The translations under genes were made by a program, and so were the position numbers. A DNA stretch of 24,811 nt, taken from the NCBI RefSeq assembly GCF_002479325.1, contig NZ_DLMO01000128.1, positions 1-24,811 on the forward strand. The letters are read 5' to 3'. The stretch comes from Brevundimonas sp. UBA7534 (GTDB lineage Bacteria; Pseudomonadota; Alphaproteobacteria; Caulobacterales; Caulobacteraceae). Numbering within the stretch: position 1 is the first letter of the stretch; every line of letters starts with the position of its first letter. The notes beneath the pieces were generated by a model. That model was not told the DNA's origin. It saw only the letters and a list, made by a program, of their open reading frames with translations, and did no database searches. Shown piece by piece: positions 7,901 to 14,723 of this stretch.

Positions 7901-9718
7901 ATGGCGGACGATGGCGGCATCAAGGGCGTGAACGCCTTCCTGGGCGTATCCCGTTCTCTGTCCGGTCGGGCGTGGCGTCTGCGACCAGCCGACGCGGCGA
8001 CGACGCGGGCGCACATGCAGGCCCACGGCCTGGACGAGCCCCTTGCGCGGGCCTTGGCCTCTCGCGGGGTCGGCGCCGAACAGGCGGGGGACTTCCTGCG
8101 CCCCACGCTTCGCGCGCTGTTTCCCGATCCGTCCAGCTTCATGGACATGGACGCCGGCGCGACGGCCATCGTCGATGCGGTCCAGGCGGGCAGCGCCGTT
8201 CACGTCTTCGCGGACTACGACGTGGACGGGGCGGCCAGCGCAGCCCTGCTGGTTCGGTGGTTCCGGGCGATGGGCGCGGAGCTGCCGATCTATGTGCCCG
8301 ACCGGATGACAGAGGGCTACGGTCCCAGCGCACGGGCGTTCGACACGCTGAAGGCGGCCGGCGCCGATCTGGTCGTGACGGTCGATTGCGGGGCGGCGGC
8401 GAACGAGGCTCTGGCCCATGCCGCCTCTATCGGTCTGAACGTCGTCGTGATCGACCACCACCTGATGCGCAGCGAGCCGCCGCGCGCCTTGGCGGTGGTC
8501 AATCCGAACCGGCCCGGCTGCGCCTCGGGCCAGGGCAATCTGGCGGCCGCCGGCGTGGTGCTGGTGCTGCTGGCCGCGTTGAACCGAGAGGCGAGGCGAC
8601 GCGGCCTGTTCGCCGATAGCGCCGAGCCGGACATTCGCCAGTGGCTGGACCTGGCCGCCCTGGGCGCCGTGTGCGACGTCACCGGCCTGACGGGGTTCAA
8701 CCGGGCGCTGACCGGACTGGGCCTGGGGGTGATGAGCGCCTGGCGAAATCCTGGCCTGAAGGCGCTGCTGGCCGCCGCCGGAGCCGAGCCGGGGCCGGCC
8801 AAGACGAATCACTGCGGCTTCATCCTGGGGCCGCGCATCAACGCCGGCGGCCGGATCGGCCGCTCGGACCTGGGCGCGCGGCTGCTGTCGACGGACGATC
8901 CAGCCGAGGCCGCAGCGCTGGCGGACGAACTGGATGCGCTGAACCTGTCGCGCCGAGAGGTCGAACGGACCGTGATCGAGGCCGCCATCCGCCGCGTCGA
9001 GGCCACCGGCGCCCACGCCGACGATTCGGCGGTCGTCGTCGTGGCCGGCGAGGACTGGCATCCGGGCGTGGTGGGCATCGTCGCCGGACGGCTGCGCGAA
9101 CGCTGGAGAAAGCCGGTCGTCGTGATCGGGCTGGATCCCGTGAACGACGTGGGCAAGGGATCGGGCCGATCCCAGCCCGGCATGAACCTGGGTCGCGCGG
9201 TCCAGGCGGCCTGGGAGGCCGGCGTGCTGCTGGCGGGCGGCGGCCACGCCATGGCGGCCGGCCTGACGGTGGAGGGCGGGCGCATCGCCGAACTGACGGA
9301 CTTCCTGAACCAGCGGCTGGCGGGCGAACGCCTGGTCGCCGCGGCCGAGGACTGGCTGGAGGTCGACGCCCTGGTCGATCCGGCGGGCGCGACCCGCGCT
9401 GTGTTCGAGGCGTTCGAGCAGTTGGCGCCGTTCGGCCCGGCCAATCCCGAGCCCGTCTTCGCCCTGAGCGGCGTGCAGGCGCGCGAACCGGTCCAGATGA
9501 AGGGCGGCCATGTCCGCTGTCGCCTGGTCGGCGCCGACGGCGCCTCGATCCGTGCGGTCGCCTGGCGTTGCGCCGACCTGCCCGCCGGGCAGGCGCTGCT
9601 GTCGGGGCAGGGGGGTCTGAACGTCGTGGGACGGCTGAGGGCCGACGACTGGAACGGCCGGCGCGGCGTGCAATTCGAGATCGAGGACGTGGCGGATCCC
9701 CGAATGGTCCAGGCCTGA
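7901..9718 (+). CDS. recJ: Single-stranded-DNA-specific 5'-3' exonuclease RecJ
   Basis: RecJ degrades single-stranded DNA 5' to 3' in recombination (RecFOR pathway), mismatch repair and base excision repair. The 605-residue product shows the DHH phosphoesterase motifs in order: ADYDVDG (104-110), VDCGAA (161-166) and IDHH (184-187), whose acidic and His residues hold the metal ions. It then has GPRINAGGR, the DHHA1 segments WHPGVVGIVAGRL and GGGHAMAAGL, and a C-terminal OB-fold region with a cysteine-free end. Length is near the usual 570-600. The ATG has little upstream Shine-Dalgarno. An in-frame GTG at 7928, just before AFLGVSRSL and behind AAGGGC, is a real alternative. The stop codon sits in the loop of a small hairpin (9711-9727). 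Confidence 0.94.
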   Translation: MADDGGIKGVNAFLGVSRSLSGRAWRLRPADAATTRAHMQAHGLDEPLARALASRGVGAEQAGDFLRPTLRALFPDPSSFMDMDAGATAIVDAVQAGSAVHVFADYDVDGAASAALLVRWFRAMGAELPIYVPDRMTEGYGPSARAFDTLKAAGADLVVTVDCGAAANEALAHAASIGLNVVVIDHHLMRSEPPRALAVVNPNRPGCASGQGNLAAAGVVLVLLAALNREARRRGLFADSAEPDIRQWLDLAALGAVCDVTGLTGFNRALTGLGLGVMSAWRNPGLKALLAAAGAEPGPAKTNHCGFILGPRINAGGRIGRSDLGARLLSTDDPAEAAALADELDALNLSRREVERTVIEAAIRRVEATGAHADDSAVVVVAGEDWHPGVVGIVAGRLRERWRKPVVVIGLDPVNDVGKGSGRSQPGMNLGRAVQAAWEAGVLLAGGGHAMAAGLTVEGGRIAELTDFLNQRLAGERLVAAAEDWLEVDALVDPAGATRAVFEAFEQLAPFGPANPEPVFALSGVQAREPVQMKGGHVRCRLVGADGASIRAVAWRCADLPAGQALLSGQGGLNVVGRLRADDWNGRRGVQFEIEDVADPRMVQA

Positions 9719-9727
9719 CGGCGGCCT
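9711..9727 (+). terminator. Possible U-less hairpin at the recJ stop codon
   Basis: AGGCC (9711-9715) and GGCCT (9723-9727) can pair across a seven-base loop that contains the recJ TGA (9716-9718). There is no T-run downstream. It resembles the hairpin at the aidB/metC junction, but a five-base GC stem is common in such DNA, so support is weak. Confidence 0.22.
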
Positions 9728-9760
9728 CCGCGCGCGCCGGAAGAATCCGGAAATCGAGGC

Positions 9761-9789
9761 TTGCACCCCGCCAAGGGCGCGGCTATATC
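9761..9789 (+). promoter_or_regulatory. Vegetative (sigma-73-type) promoter of tRNA-Glu
   Basis: The -35 element TTGCAC (9761-9766) is followed after 17 bases by TATATC (9784-9789). The last eight bases, GCTATATC (9782-9789), match the Caulobacter -10 consensus GCTANAWC completely. Transcription would start near 9796, about a dozen bases before the mature tRNA. Confidence 0.75.
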
Positions 9790-9808
9790 GCCGGCTCTCC
9801 CGCGCAGC

Positions 9809-9883
9809 GGTCCCTTCGTCTATCGGTTAGGACGTCAGGTTTTCAACCTGAAAAGAGGGGTTCGATTCCCCTAGGGACTGCCA
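9809..9883 (+). tRNA. tRNA-Glu, anticodon TTC
   Basis: The 75 bases fold as a cloverleaf. The acceptor GGTCCCT pairs with AGGGACT, beginning with a G-U pair. The anticodon stem TCAGG/CCTGA encloses the loop TTTTCAA with TTC at the anticodon, and the T-arm carries GTTCGATTC. CCA is encoded. It has its own strong promoter. No T-tract terminator follows, so read-through into the cspD leader is possible. Confidence 0.97.
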
Positions 9884-9950
9884 CGCGGGATGAGTTCTCG
9901 GCACGGCGTAGCCGCCGAAACCTTCCGAACCCGTCAAATCTTCATCGTGT

Positions 9951-10010
9951 GGGGCGAAATATCGCCGTCAATGGTTGCTTGGCGGCGACAGGGCACCCGA
10001 ATTTCGCCCC
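9951..10010 (+). promoter_or_regulatory. Structured leader upstream of cspD with mutually exclusive pairings
   Basis: GGGGCGAAAT (9951-9960) is perfectly complementary to ATTTCGCCCC (10001-10010). Inside, TCGCCG (9962-9967) pairs with CGGCGA (9983-9988). The same GGCGA and TCGCC elements could instead pair locally, 9953-9957 with 9962-9966 and 9984-9988 with 10004-10008, giving two tandem hairpins. The element lies about 110 bases upstream of the cspD start. Whether it is a 5' leader, a separate small RNA or DNA operator sequence is not known, and no transcription start is evident just before it. Confidence 0.4.
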
Positions 10011-10070
10011 GAGATTGAGCCTTCCGCACGATTGACCTGAATTTCCGCTCCCCGGCGTTCATGGAACGGT

Positions 10071-10082
10071 GTTAAGCTTAAC
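10071..10082. promoter_or_regulatory. 12-bp perfect palindrome upstream of cspD, possible operator
   Basis: GTTAAGCTTAAC is a perfect palindrome in a GC-rich setting, ending 39 bases before the TTG start. Flanking GAAC (10064-10067) and GTTC (10085-10088) extend the dyad with a one-base offset. An AT-rich dyad at this distance suits a regulator site, but it does not match the CtrA spacing TTAA-N7-TTAA or the alphaproteobacterial LexA box. Confidence 0.4.
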
Positions 10083-10121
10083 CTGTTCGCATTGAGGGAT
10101 GCGCGAACGGGGGTAGGGAAG

Positions 10122-10655
10122 TTGTCTGATTTCGATGCCATGGAAACGGCGCAGACCGTTCGGATCGTCGGTCGTGTGAAGTGGTTTGATCCGACGAAGG
10201 GTTACGGCTTCATCGTGCCGGACGACCCGACCCTGACCGAATTGCGCGACGTCCTGCTGCACGTCAGCAGCCTGCGCGACAGCGGTCGGGACATGGCCGA
10301 GGAAGGCGCGCCCATCACCTGCGACTGCGTCAAGCGGCCCAAGGGTTGGCAGGCTGTCGAGATCCACGACCTGGGACGAGGCGTCGCCGTCGCGCCCCCG
10401 CGCAAGCCCGCTCCCGCCGCTCCGGCCTTCGACGGCGCCGTCGAGGACCTGGAGCCCGCGATCGTCAAATGGTTCAACCGCACCAAGGGCTATGGTTTCG
10501 TGGTGCGCGAGGGCGACACGGCCGATATCTTCGTCCATATCGAGACGCTGCGGCGTTGCGGGTTCGACGACCTGATTCCCGGCTCGCCGGTTCATGTGCG
10601 ATTCGCCAGCGGCCCGAAGGGGCTGGTGGTCGCGGAAATCAGACCGGGCGAGTGA
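10122..10655 (+). CDS. cspD: Double cold-shock-domain protein (CspD/CspC-like)
   Basis: The 177-residue product has two cold-shock domains, which bind single-stranded RNA or DNA. Domain 1 (about 14-82) shows VKWFDPTKGYGFIV and VLLHV. Domain 2 (about 113-174) shows VKWFNRTKGYGFVV and IFVHI. The RNP1 and RNP2 aromatics are kept in both. A Pro/Ala-rich linker (87-108) joins them. Two-domain proteins of this size are known from Caulobacter as CspC and CspD, with CspD induced in stationary phase; the exact paralogue is inferred. A TTG start is chosen because the encoded SDFDA start follows GGTAGGGAAG. The ATG at 10140 lacks a site, and the TTG at 10092 would add ten unconserved-looking residues. 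The DUF192 gene begins 23 bases after the stop. Confidence 0.85.
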   Translation: MSDFDAMETAQTVRIVGRVKWFDPTKGYGFIVPDDPTLTELRDVLLHVSSLRDSGRDMAEEGAPITCDCVKRPKGWQAVEIHDLGRGVAVAPPRKPAPAAPAFDGAVEDLEPAIVKWFNRTKGYGFVVREGDTADIFVHIETLRRCGFDDLIPGSPVHVRFASGPKGLVVAEIRPGE

Positions 10656-10678
10656 TCGGCTCGCCCCGAGGAGGGCGG

Positions 10679-11173
10679 ATGCCGGGCTGGACACGACGCA
10701 CGACGACGGCGGGGCTGCTGGCGCTGGCGCTCGGCTTGGGCCTCTCCGCCTGCGCGGGATCGGCCGCGCCGCAGGGGCCGAACGGCGAACCGATGCAGCG
10801 GCTCAGCATCGTCACAGCCACCGGCGACCACCAGTTCTGGGTCGAGATCGCCGACGAGGAGCCAGAGCGTCAGCGGGGCCTGATGTTCCGCCCGCCGCTG
10901 GAGCCCGACCGCGGAATGCTGTTCACCTGGCCCGGAGAGGCGGCGCGCGAACAGAGCTTCTGGATGCGCAACACGCCCAGTTCGCTCGACATTCTCTACA
11001 TCGATCCCGCCGGCCGCATCGTCTCCATCGCGCCGCACACCACGCCGGAGTCGGAAGCGCCCATTCCCTCCAACGGCGCGTCGAACGGCGTGCTCGAGCT
11101 TCGCGCGGGACGCGCCGACGAGATCGGGGCCAAGCCCGGCGACCAGGTGCGTCACCCCTATTTCAAACCCTGA
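10679..11173 (+). CDS. DUF192 family lipoprotein
   Basis: This 164-residue protein starts at ATG 10679 behind a strong GAGGAGGG site. It carries a signal peptide with the lipobox GLSAC (C25; Ala at +2). The mature part is a single DUF192 domain: the RQRGLMFR and GMLFTW segments, then the family signature FWMRNTPSSLDILYID, and VLEL near the end. The family is widespread in bacteria and archaea and has no settled function. It follows cspD by 23 bases and is likely co-transcribed with it. Longer readings of the same frame run back through cspD and lack a credible start. Confidence 0.85.
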   Translation: MPGWTRRTTTAGLLALALGLGLSACAGSAAPQGPNGEPMQRLSIVTATGDHQFWVEIADEEPERQRGLMFRPPLEPDRGMLFTWPGEAAREQSFWMRNTPSSLDILYIDPAGRIVSIAPHTTPESEAPIPSNGASNGVLELRAGRADEIGAKPGDQVRHPYFKP

Positions 11174-11218
11174 TTGCGAACCGGCGCGCGAAGTGGCAAG
11201 ACGGCGCTCCATTCGGTC

Positions 11219-11295
<77 letters not shown>

Positions 11296-11333
11296 ATGGA
11301 CGCCGCTGGATTCCCCGTCTGGCGCGCGGTATG

Positions 11334-11353
11334 GCGGCGGTCGAGGCCGCCGC
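11334..11353 (+). promoter_or_regulatory. GC hairpin in the leader of the complex I subunit gene
   Basis: GCGGCGG (11334-11340) and CCGCCGC (11347-11353) are perfect 7-base arms around TCGAGG. The hairpin lies 39 bases after tRNA-Pro and ten bases before the GAGGA ribosome binding site. It could end the tRNA transcript or protect the 5' end of the processed mRNA. No T-run follows, so a simple terminator is less likely. Confidence 0.35.
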
Positions 11354-11374
11354 ATCGACCATGAGGACACCGCC

Positions 11375-11680
11375 ATGCTCGCCCGCATCTATCGCCCCGC
11401 CAAGACCGCCATGCAGTCCGGCAAGGCCAAGAGCCGCGACTGGCGCCTGGAGTTCGAGCCGGCCTCGGCGCGGACGATCGATCCCCTGATGGGCTGGACC
11501 AGCTCCACCGACATGAACGGACAGGTCCGCCTGACCTTTGACACGCAGGAAGAGGCCGTCGCCTACGCCGAGCGGCATGGCATTCCCTTCCGCCTGCACG
11601 AGCCGCAGGATCCGCCGGTCATCATCAAGGCCTACGCCGACAACTTCGCCACCAGCCGCAAGCAGCCCTGGACGCACTGA
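11375..11680 (+). CDS. NADH-ubiquinone oxidoreductase 18 kDa-type accessory subunit (NDUFS4-like)
   Basis: The 101-residue product matches the ETC complex I accessory subunit family, homologous to mitochondrial NDUFS4 and found in alphaproteobacteria. The diagnostic stretch is MGWTSSTDMNGQVRL (about residues 32-46), followed by FDTQEEAVAYAERHG. The N-terminus ARIYRPAKTAMQSGKA is also family-like. In mitochondria this subunit stabilises the NADH-oxidising arm of complex I on the matrix side; the bacterial protein should be cytoplasmic. The ATG sits behind GAGGA. The gene is enclosed by tRNA-Pro (79 bases upstream) and tRNA-Arg (16 bases downstream), so its mRNA ends may be made by tRNA processing. 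The nuo operon is not in the window. Confidence 0.9.
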   Translation: MLARIYRPAKTAMQSGKAKSRDWRLEFEPASARTIDPLMGWTSSTDMNGQVRLTFDTQEEAVAYAERHGIPFRLHEPQDPPVIIKAYADNFATSRKQPWTH

Positions 11681-11696
11681 CGGCGGACGGCGACCA

Positions 11697-11773
11697 GCGC
11701 CCTTAGCTCAACCGGATAGAGCATCCGCCTTCTAAGCGGACGGTTGCAGGTTCGAGTCCTGCAGGGCGCGCCA
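11697..11773 (+). tRNA. tRNA-Arg, anticodon TCT
   Basis: The 77 bases fold as a cloverleaf. The acceptor GCGCCCT pairs with AGGGCGC. The anticodon stem TCCGC/GCGGA encloses CTTCTAA with anticodon TCT, which reads AGA/AGG. The T-loop carries GTTCGAGTC and CCA is encoded. Only 16 bases separate it from the complex I subunit stop, so it has no room for its own promoter and should be co-transcribed. No integrase or duplicated tRNA 3' end follows. Confidence 0.97.
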
Positions 11774-11860
11774 GTTCGCCAAGACGTGGGTGGATCGTCC
11801 CGCATGGTTTTTCGGGGGACGGTTTGCGCCTAGTCTGACGGTTCCTGTCGTGGAGCCGCC

Positions 11861-13480
11861 ATGTCCGCCTACCGCCCGATCGCGCATCTGGATACGCACG
11901 AGGTCGCCAACCAGCCGCCGCCGCTGGAGGATGTGAACCTGTTCACCGGAGATCGGGCGCTGAGCGAAGCGGTCGAGAAGGCGGGCGGCGGGATGCATCG
12001 GCATCGGCTGACGACGCTGGGCGCGCAGTGCGGGTCCGCCGAGGTGATCGACTGGGGCGTGGAGGCCAACCGACAGGCGCCTGTATTGGACACGTTCGAC
12101 CGCTATGGCCAGCGGATCGACGAGGTCCGCTTCCACCCCGCCTATCATCAGTTGATGGCCCTGGGACTGGACAACGGCTTCGCCTCGGTCGCCTGGGACG
12201 GGACGCCCGCAGGCCATGTGGCGCACGCGGCGACCCTTTTCCTGACGGCCCAGGCCGATTCGGGCACGACCTGTCCGATGACCATGACCTATGCGGCCAT
12301 CCCGGCCCTGCAGGCCGAGCCCGATGTCGCGGCCGAATGGACGCCGCGTATCCTGGCCGGGCGCTATGACCCGTCGGTGAGGCCGGCCGCGGACAAGGCC
12401 GGGGTCACGATCGGCATGGCCATGACGGAAAAGCAGGGCGGATCGGACGTGCGCGCCAACACCACCCGCGCCGAACCGACGGGCGAGGACGGCTGGTACG
12501 CGCTGACCGGGCACAAGTGGTTCTGCTCTGCGCCGATGTGCGACGCCTTCCTGACCCTGGCCTATGCGCCGGGCGGCCTGACGTGCTTCCTGCTGCCGCG
12601 CTGGACGCCGGACGGAGAGCGCAACGCCGGATTCCGCGTCATGCGGCTGAAGGACAAGATGGGCGACCGGTCCAACGCGTCGTCAGAGGTGGAATACCAC
12701 GGCGCGCTGGCGCAGCGTCTGGGGCCGGAAGGGCGCGGGGTCGCCACCATCATCCGCATGGTCCAGCACACGCGACTGGATTGCGTGCTGGGCTCGGCCC
12801 AGCAGATGCGCGGGGCTTTGGCGCAAGGATTGTGGCATGTGGCGCACCGCTCGGCCTTCCAGAAGCGGCTGATCGACCAGCCCATGATGGCCGCCGTCCT
12901 GGCCGATCTGGCGGTGGAGAGCGAAGCGGCGACCGCGCTGGGCCTGCGCCTGGCCCAGGCGTTCGACCAGGACGCCCCGCTCGCGCGGCTGCTGACGCCC
13001 ATCGCCAAATATTGGGTCTGCAAGCGGGCGCCGGGCTTCGTTTACGAGGCGATGGAGAGCCTGGGCGGGGCTGGCTATGTCGAGACGGGTCCGATGCCGC
13101 GCCTGTTCCGACAATCGCCGCTGAACGCCATTTGGGAAGGCTCGGGCAATGTCATCGCGCTTGACGTCTTGCGAGCGATGGGACGAGAGCCGGAGGCGGT
13201 CGACGCCCTGCGCGATTTCTTGGAGGCCCGGCGCAGCCGCGACGCCGACTATGACGCCTGGCTGGACGGGCTGACCTTCCAGGCGACGCACGAGGCCGAG
13301 GCGCGGTGGGTGGTCGAACGGCTGGCCCTGGCCAGTCAGGCGGCGGTGCTGCTGGACTGGAACAGCCCGGTCGCGGAGACCTTCTGCCGCCTGAGGCTGC
13401 GACCGCGCGGCGCGGCCTATGGCGCGTTCGACGCGCGGATCGACGCCGCCGCGATCCTGGATCGCGCCATGCCGGCCTGA
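11861..13480 (+). CDS. aidB: AidB-type acyl-CoA dehydrogenase homologue
   Basis: The 539-residue flavoprotein aligns by eye along its length with E. coli AidB (about 541 residues), a DNA-binding acyl-CoA dehydrogenase homologue of the adaptive response to alkylating agents. Diagnostic segments are THEVANQPPPLEDVN near the N-terminus, AMTEKQGGSDVRANTTRAE (from 187), LTGHKWFCSAP, RLKDKMGDRSNAS, KRAPGFVYEAMESLGGAGY and NAIWEGSGNVIALDVLRA. The C-terminal helical domain, which binds DNA in E. coli, is present and Arg-rich. The ATG is preceded by GTGGAG. It starts 87 bases after tRNA-Arg; no Ada box or LexA box was found there. Its stop directly abuts the stop of the convergent metC. Function in this organism is inferred, and a plain acyl-CoA dehydrogenase role is possible. 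Confidence 0.88.
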   Translation: MSAYRPIAHLDTHEVANQPPPLEDVNLFTGDRALSEAVEKAGGGMHRHRLTTLGAQCGSAEVIDWGVEANRQAPVLDTFDRYGQRIDEVRFHPAYHQLMALGLDNGFASVAWDGTPAGHVAHAATLFLTAQADSGTTCPMTMTYAAIPALQAEPDVAAEWTPRILAGRYDPSVRPAADKAGVTIGMAMTEKQGGSDVRANTTRAEPTGEDGWYALTGHKWFCSAPMCDAFLTLAYAPGGLTCFLLPRWTPDGERNAGFRVMRLKDKMGDRSNASSEVEYHGALAQRLGPEGRGVATIIRMVQHTRLDCVLGSAQQMRGALAQGLWHVAHRSAFQKRLIDQPMMAAVLADLAVESEAATALGLRLAQAFDQDAPLARLLTPIAKYWVCKRAPGFVYEAMESLGGAGYVETGPMPRLFRQSPLNAIWEGSGNVIALDVLRAMGREPEAVDALRDFLEARRSRDADYDAWLDGLTFQATHEAEARWVVERLALASQAAVLLDWNSPVAETFCRLRLRPRGAAYGAFDARIDAAAILDRAMPA

Positions 13481-13489
13481 TCAGCCGGC
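13451..13489. terminator. Two hairpins at the aidB/metC junction, possible bidirectional U-less terminator
   Basis: GCGATCC (13451-13457) and GGATCGC (13459-13465) form one near-perfect dyad. GCCGGC (13471-13476) and GCCGGC (13484-13489) form a second, with the loop CTGATCA holding both stop codons, TGA for aidB and the complement of TGA for metC. Neither strand shows a T-run. The placement exactly between convergent genes suggests shared termination, but this is inference. Confidence 0.35.
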
Positions 13490-14644
13490 GAAGGCGGCCA
13501 GACCCCGCTCCAGGTCGGCGATCAGGTCTTCCGGATCTTCCAGCCCGATGTGCAGACGGATCAGTTCCCCCTCCAGCACCGGCGGGTGGTCGCGATAGGC
13601 CATCTGGTGCGTCTCGTGCGTGGCCAGGCTCTCGAAGCCGCCCCAGGAATAGCCGAGGCCGAACAGGCTCAGAGCGTCCAGCATCCGACGGCCGGCGGCC
13701 GCGTCGCCGCCCTTCATCACCACGCCCATCAGCGAGGCGGCGCCGGTGAAGTCGCGCGCCCACAGCGCGTGTCCGACCGAGCCGGGCAGGGGCGGATAGA
13801 GCACGCGCGAGACCTCGCGCCGCCCTTGCAGCCACTTGGCCACCTTCAGGCCGGAACGCCCCTGCTCGGCGTAGCGAAGCGGCAGGGTACGCAGGCCGCG
13901 CAGCGCCAACCAGGCGTCGTCGGGAGAGACGTGCCAGCCCATGTCCTCGATCGCATCGGCGATGGCGGACCGACAGCGCGGATTGTTGACGGCGATCCCG
14001 CCCATCAACAGGTCCGAGTGACCCCCGACGTATTTGGTCAGGGCCTGGACGCTGACGTCCACGCCGTGCGCCAGGGGCTTGAACGCCAGCCCCGCGCCCC
14101 AGGTGTTGTCCAGCACCGTCAGAACGCCGCGCGCCCGGCAACCGGCGGCCACGGCGGCCACATCGACCATTTCGAAGGTCAGGGAGGCGGGCGATTCCAG
14201 AAGGACGACCCGCGTGCGCTCGCCCACGGCGGCCAGTATCGTTTCCGCATCCGCTTCCGCAGGCAGGAACCGGGTCGTGACGCCGCGCGCCGCCTGATAG
14301 CGGCTGAGAAAACGCCGGCTGGGCCCATAAACCGCGTCGGTGGTCACCACCTCGTCGCCCGGACGCGTCAGGGCCAGCAGGGGCAGGGTCACGGCGGCTA
14401 GGCCCGAAGGAACGATGAAGGCCTGTTCGGCGCCTTCCAGCCCCGCCAAGGCGGCGCGCAGTTCGCGGGCGACCGTCATGCCGTCTAACCCATAGACCGG
14501 CCCGCCGGCGTCATCGCGCATGGCTTCGGCGCGATCGCTGAGCATGGTCGAGGCGCGCTCAAGCGGCGGATTGACCGGACGACGCCCCGCGCCTCGGCGG
14601 GTGGCGGAGGCGATCAGGCGCGTGCGGTCCGATGGCGACGTCAT
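13481..14644 (-). CDS. metC: Cystathionine beta-lyase (Cys/Met metabolism PLP enzyme)
   Basis: The 387-residue PLP enzyme of the gamma family cleaves cystathionine to homocysteine, pyruvate and ammonia in methionine synthesis. The N-terminus TRLIASATRRGAGRRPVNPP is typical of MetC. PLP contacts are visible: Y51 in VYGLDG, VPSGLAAVT (78-86), D179 in VLDNTWGAG, and the Schiff-base lysine K204 in ALTKYVGGHSD. The C-terminal GYSWGGFESL and RLHIGLEDPEDLI segments carry the substrate-carboxylate Arg. The usual phosphate-binding Arg two residues after Tyr (YGR) is Leu here. The ATG follows GGAGGG. It diverges from the binding-protein gene across 79 bases and converges with aidB. Cystathionine gamma-synthase or a related lyase is possible, but the N-terminal and C-terminal motifs favour MetC. 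Confidence 0.88.
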   Translation of the reverse strand: MTSPSDRTRLIASATRRGAGRRPVNPPLERASTMLSDRAEAMRDDAGGPVYGLDGMTVARELRAALAGLEGAEQAFIVPSGLAAVTLPLLALTRPGDEVVTTDAVYGPSRRFLSRYQAARGVTTRFLPAEADAETILAAVGERTRVVLLESPASLTFEMVDVAAVAAGCRARGVLTVLDNTWGAGLAFKPLAHGVDVSVQALTKYVGGHSDLLMGGIAVNNPRCRSAIADAIEDMGWHVSPDDAWLALRGLRTLPLRYAEQGRSGLKVAKWLQGRREVSRVLYPPLPGSVGHALWARDFTGAASLMGVVMKGGDAAAGRRMLDALSLFGLGYSWGGFESLATHETHQMAYRDHPPVLEGELIRLHIGLEDPEDLIADLERGLAAFAG

Positions 14645-14659
14645 GGTCCCTCCAACGGG

Positions 14660-14688
14660 TTGCGGATCGCGCCCTAAAGGCCTCTAAA
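14660..14688 (+). promoter_or_regulatory. Possible promoter of the binding lipoprotein/symporter pair
   Basis: TTGCGG (14660-14665) is followed after 17 bases by TCTAAA (14683-14688), so transcription would start near 14695. The sequence CTAAA occurs twice, at 14674 and 14684, one helical turn apart, and could be part of a regulator site. The match to consensus is moderate. Confidence 0.4.
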
Positions 14689-14723
14689 CAGGGGCGGGCG
14701 CAAGCGGCGGAGAACAAGACGCG

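Noticed and set aside
7106..9766. An 886-codon open frame antisense to recJ and the lipoprotein gene
   Set aside because: GC-rich third positions open long frames on the opposite strand. The translation is low-complexity, has no domain, and runs through recJ with all its motifs on the other strand.
9889..10017. A 42-codon open frame after tRNA-Glu (ATG AGT TCT ...)
   Set aside because: No ribosome binding site and no recognisable product. The same bases carry the inverted repeats, which better explain the region.
10346..10678. N-terminal extension of the DUF192 protein back through cspD
   Set aside because: It overlaps the cspD gene in another frame, while ATG 10679 has GAGGAGGG and begins a clean lipoprotein signal.
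11797..11820. Hairpin GTCCC...GGGAC with a T-rich loop ahead of aidB
   Set aside because: The stem is five pairs with an unpaired G and there is no T-run after it, so it is not a convincing terminator.
11697..11860. tRNA-Arg as an attachment site of an integrated element
   Set aside because: No integrase follows, no repeat of the tRNA 3' end was seen, and the next genes are ordinary chromosomal ones.
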